From an uncultured Phascolarctobacterium sp. (GTDB lineage: Bacteria; Bacillota; Negativicutes; Acidaminococcales; Acidaminococcaceae): 14,655 nucleotides of DNA. This document shows, piece after piece, positions 14,068 through 14,655 of the stretch (position 1 is its first letter; each line of letters opens with the position of its first letter). The DNA lies in assembly GCA_934234275.1 (NCBI GenBank), contig CAKQHU010000015.1:1-14655 (forward strand). The letters run 5' to 3'. The translations under genes were made by a program, and so were the position numbers. The notes under the pieces were generated by a model. It was given only the letters and a program-made list of their open reading frames with translations. It searched no databases and was not told the DNA's origin.

Positions 14068-14655
14068 CTATTCTTCTTCGTCTTCGCTCATAGCCAGCAC
14101 ACGCTCGGCTAATTCGTTGTATACCTGTACCATCGGAGAGTCCTTGACAAATTCGCTGACAGTGCCTCCCTGATTTTCGGCAAGCTGGATATCGCCGCTG
14201 CGCGGTACGTACTGCATAACCTCGGTGCCGATTTCCGCGGCAGCCTTGGCTACCAGCTCCTGCTCGTCTGCGATATTTTTGGCGTTGAGGATGATGCCCT
14301 TCAAGCGTGCGTAACCGCGACGGCCGAAGTTTTTGATGGCCTGGGCGATGTTGCTTGCCGCATAGAGGGCCATCATTTCGCCGGAGGATACGATGAATAC
14401 CTCGCGTGCGTAGCCTCCGCGGATGGGCATGGCAAAGCCGCCGCAGACTACGTCGCCTAAGACGTCGTAGATGACGATGTCAGGCTTGTAGGTTTCAAAG
14501 GCTTCCAGCTCAGCCAGCTTTTCGAAGGCGGAGATGATGCCGCGGCCTGCACAGCCGATGCCGGGGGTGGGGCCGCCGGCTTCTACGCACAGAACGCCGC
14601 CGAAGCCTTCAAAGACGATGTCTTCGAGTTTCAAGGCTTCGCCTTTTGCTTTCAG
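14068..14655 (-). CDS. NifH-like ATP-dependent reductase, copy 2 (partial)
   Basis: The frame is open to the right edge, and 195 residues are visible, beginning near residue 60 of the full protein (LKAKGEALKLED); the P-loop lies outside the window. Both cluster cysteines are present in GIGCAGRG and [10 protein letters not shown]. Compared with copy 1 only about eight residues differ over the last 187, among them changes in the tail (VLAMSEDEEE versus [10 protein letters not shown]). This makes it more alike than the component 1 subunits, as expected if the reductase is under stronger constraint or kept uniform by gene conversion. The gene is 10 nt upstream of subunit A copy 2, in the same operon as subunit B and flavodoxin. 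Confidence 0.9.
   Translation of the reverse strand: MKAKGEALKLEDIVFEGFGGVLCVEAGGPTPGIGCAGRGIISAFEKLAELEAFETYKPDIVIYDVLGDVVCGGFAMPIRGGYAREVFIVSSGEMMALYAASNIAQAIKNFGRRGYARLKGIILNAKNIADEQELVAKAAAEIGTEVMQYVPRSGDIQLAENQGGTVSEFVKDSPMVQVYNELAERVLAMSEDEEE

Noticed and set aside
1..14655. CRISPR array, tRNA or rRNA genes
   Set aside because: No regularly spaced repeats, cloverleaf-like segments or rRNA signatures were seen in the non-coding stretches.

Overview
The window looks like a chromosomal piece of a diderm Firmicute (Negativicutes; inference). It combines outer-membrane functions (TonB-dependent receptor, RND efflux pump) with a short flavodoxin of the Megasphaera type and strong AGGAGG ribosome binding sites. 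Its centrepiece is a nitrogenase-superfamily system present twice in the same orientation. Each copy encodes a NifH-like [4Fe-4S] ATPase followed by two component-1-like subunits. It is not nitrogen-fixation nif: the second subunit lacks the usual cluster cysteines, and no cofactor-assembly gene (nifB, nifE, nifN) is visible.

Layout from left to right. 1-207: end of an RND efflux pump, convergent with copy 1 of the nitrogenase-like operon (3678-323, minus: reductase, subunit A, subunit B), with a bidirectional terminator between them. 4728-3808 and 6607-4751 (minus): a FecB/BtuF-type lipoprotein and a TonB-dependent receptor. 6752-7564 (plus): a divergent MerR-family regulator. 7565-7888: an intergenic stretch with a possible small structured RNA. 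7889-8734 (plus): an Rpn-family PD-(D/E)XK nuclease/transposase-like gene. 10611-8905 (minus): a type I ABC exporter. 11298-10876 (minus): a flavodoxin that closes copy 2 of the nitrogenase-like operon (14655-11326, minus; its reductase runs off the right edge).

Control. The receptor and exporter promoters are both of the MerR type: a TTGAC-like -35 and a -10 separated by 19 bp, with the same dyad in the spacer. A third dyad lies just after the MerR gene. One regulator therefore probably controls uptake (receptor plus binding protein) and the exporter. Copy 1 of the reductase operon lies downstream of the uptake genes but behind a terminator.

History. Small remnants show that the locus was built by duplication and deletion. 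The exporter's ribosome binding region and first codons recur upstream of the copy 1 reductase as an 11-codon frame. The last codons and terminator of copy 1 subunit B recur just after the exporter. A merR-like start region without its start codon recurs upstream of the exporter. The simplest reading is an ancestral unit, promoter - exporter - reductase - subunit A - subunit B - terminator, that was duplicated and reciprocally trimmed.

Working model (inference): a compound, perhaps a metal chelate or tetrapyrrole, crosses the outer membrane through the receptor, is bound by the lipoprotein, and is acted on by a flavodoxin-fed nitrogenase-like reductase. The exporter may remove a product or toxic precursor. 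The substrate cannot be read from the sequence.
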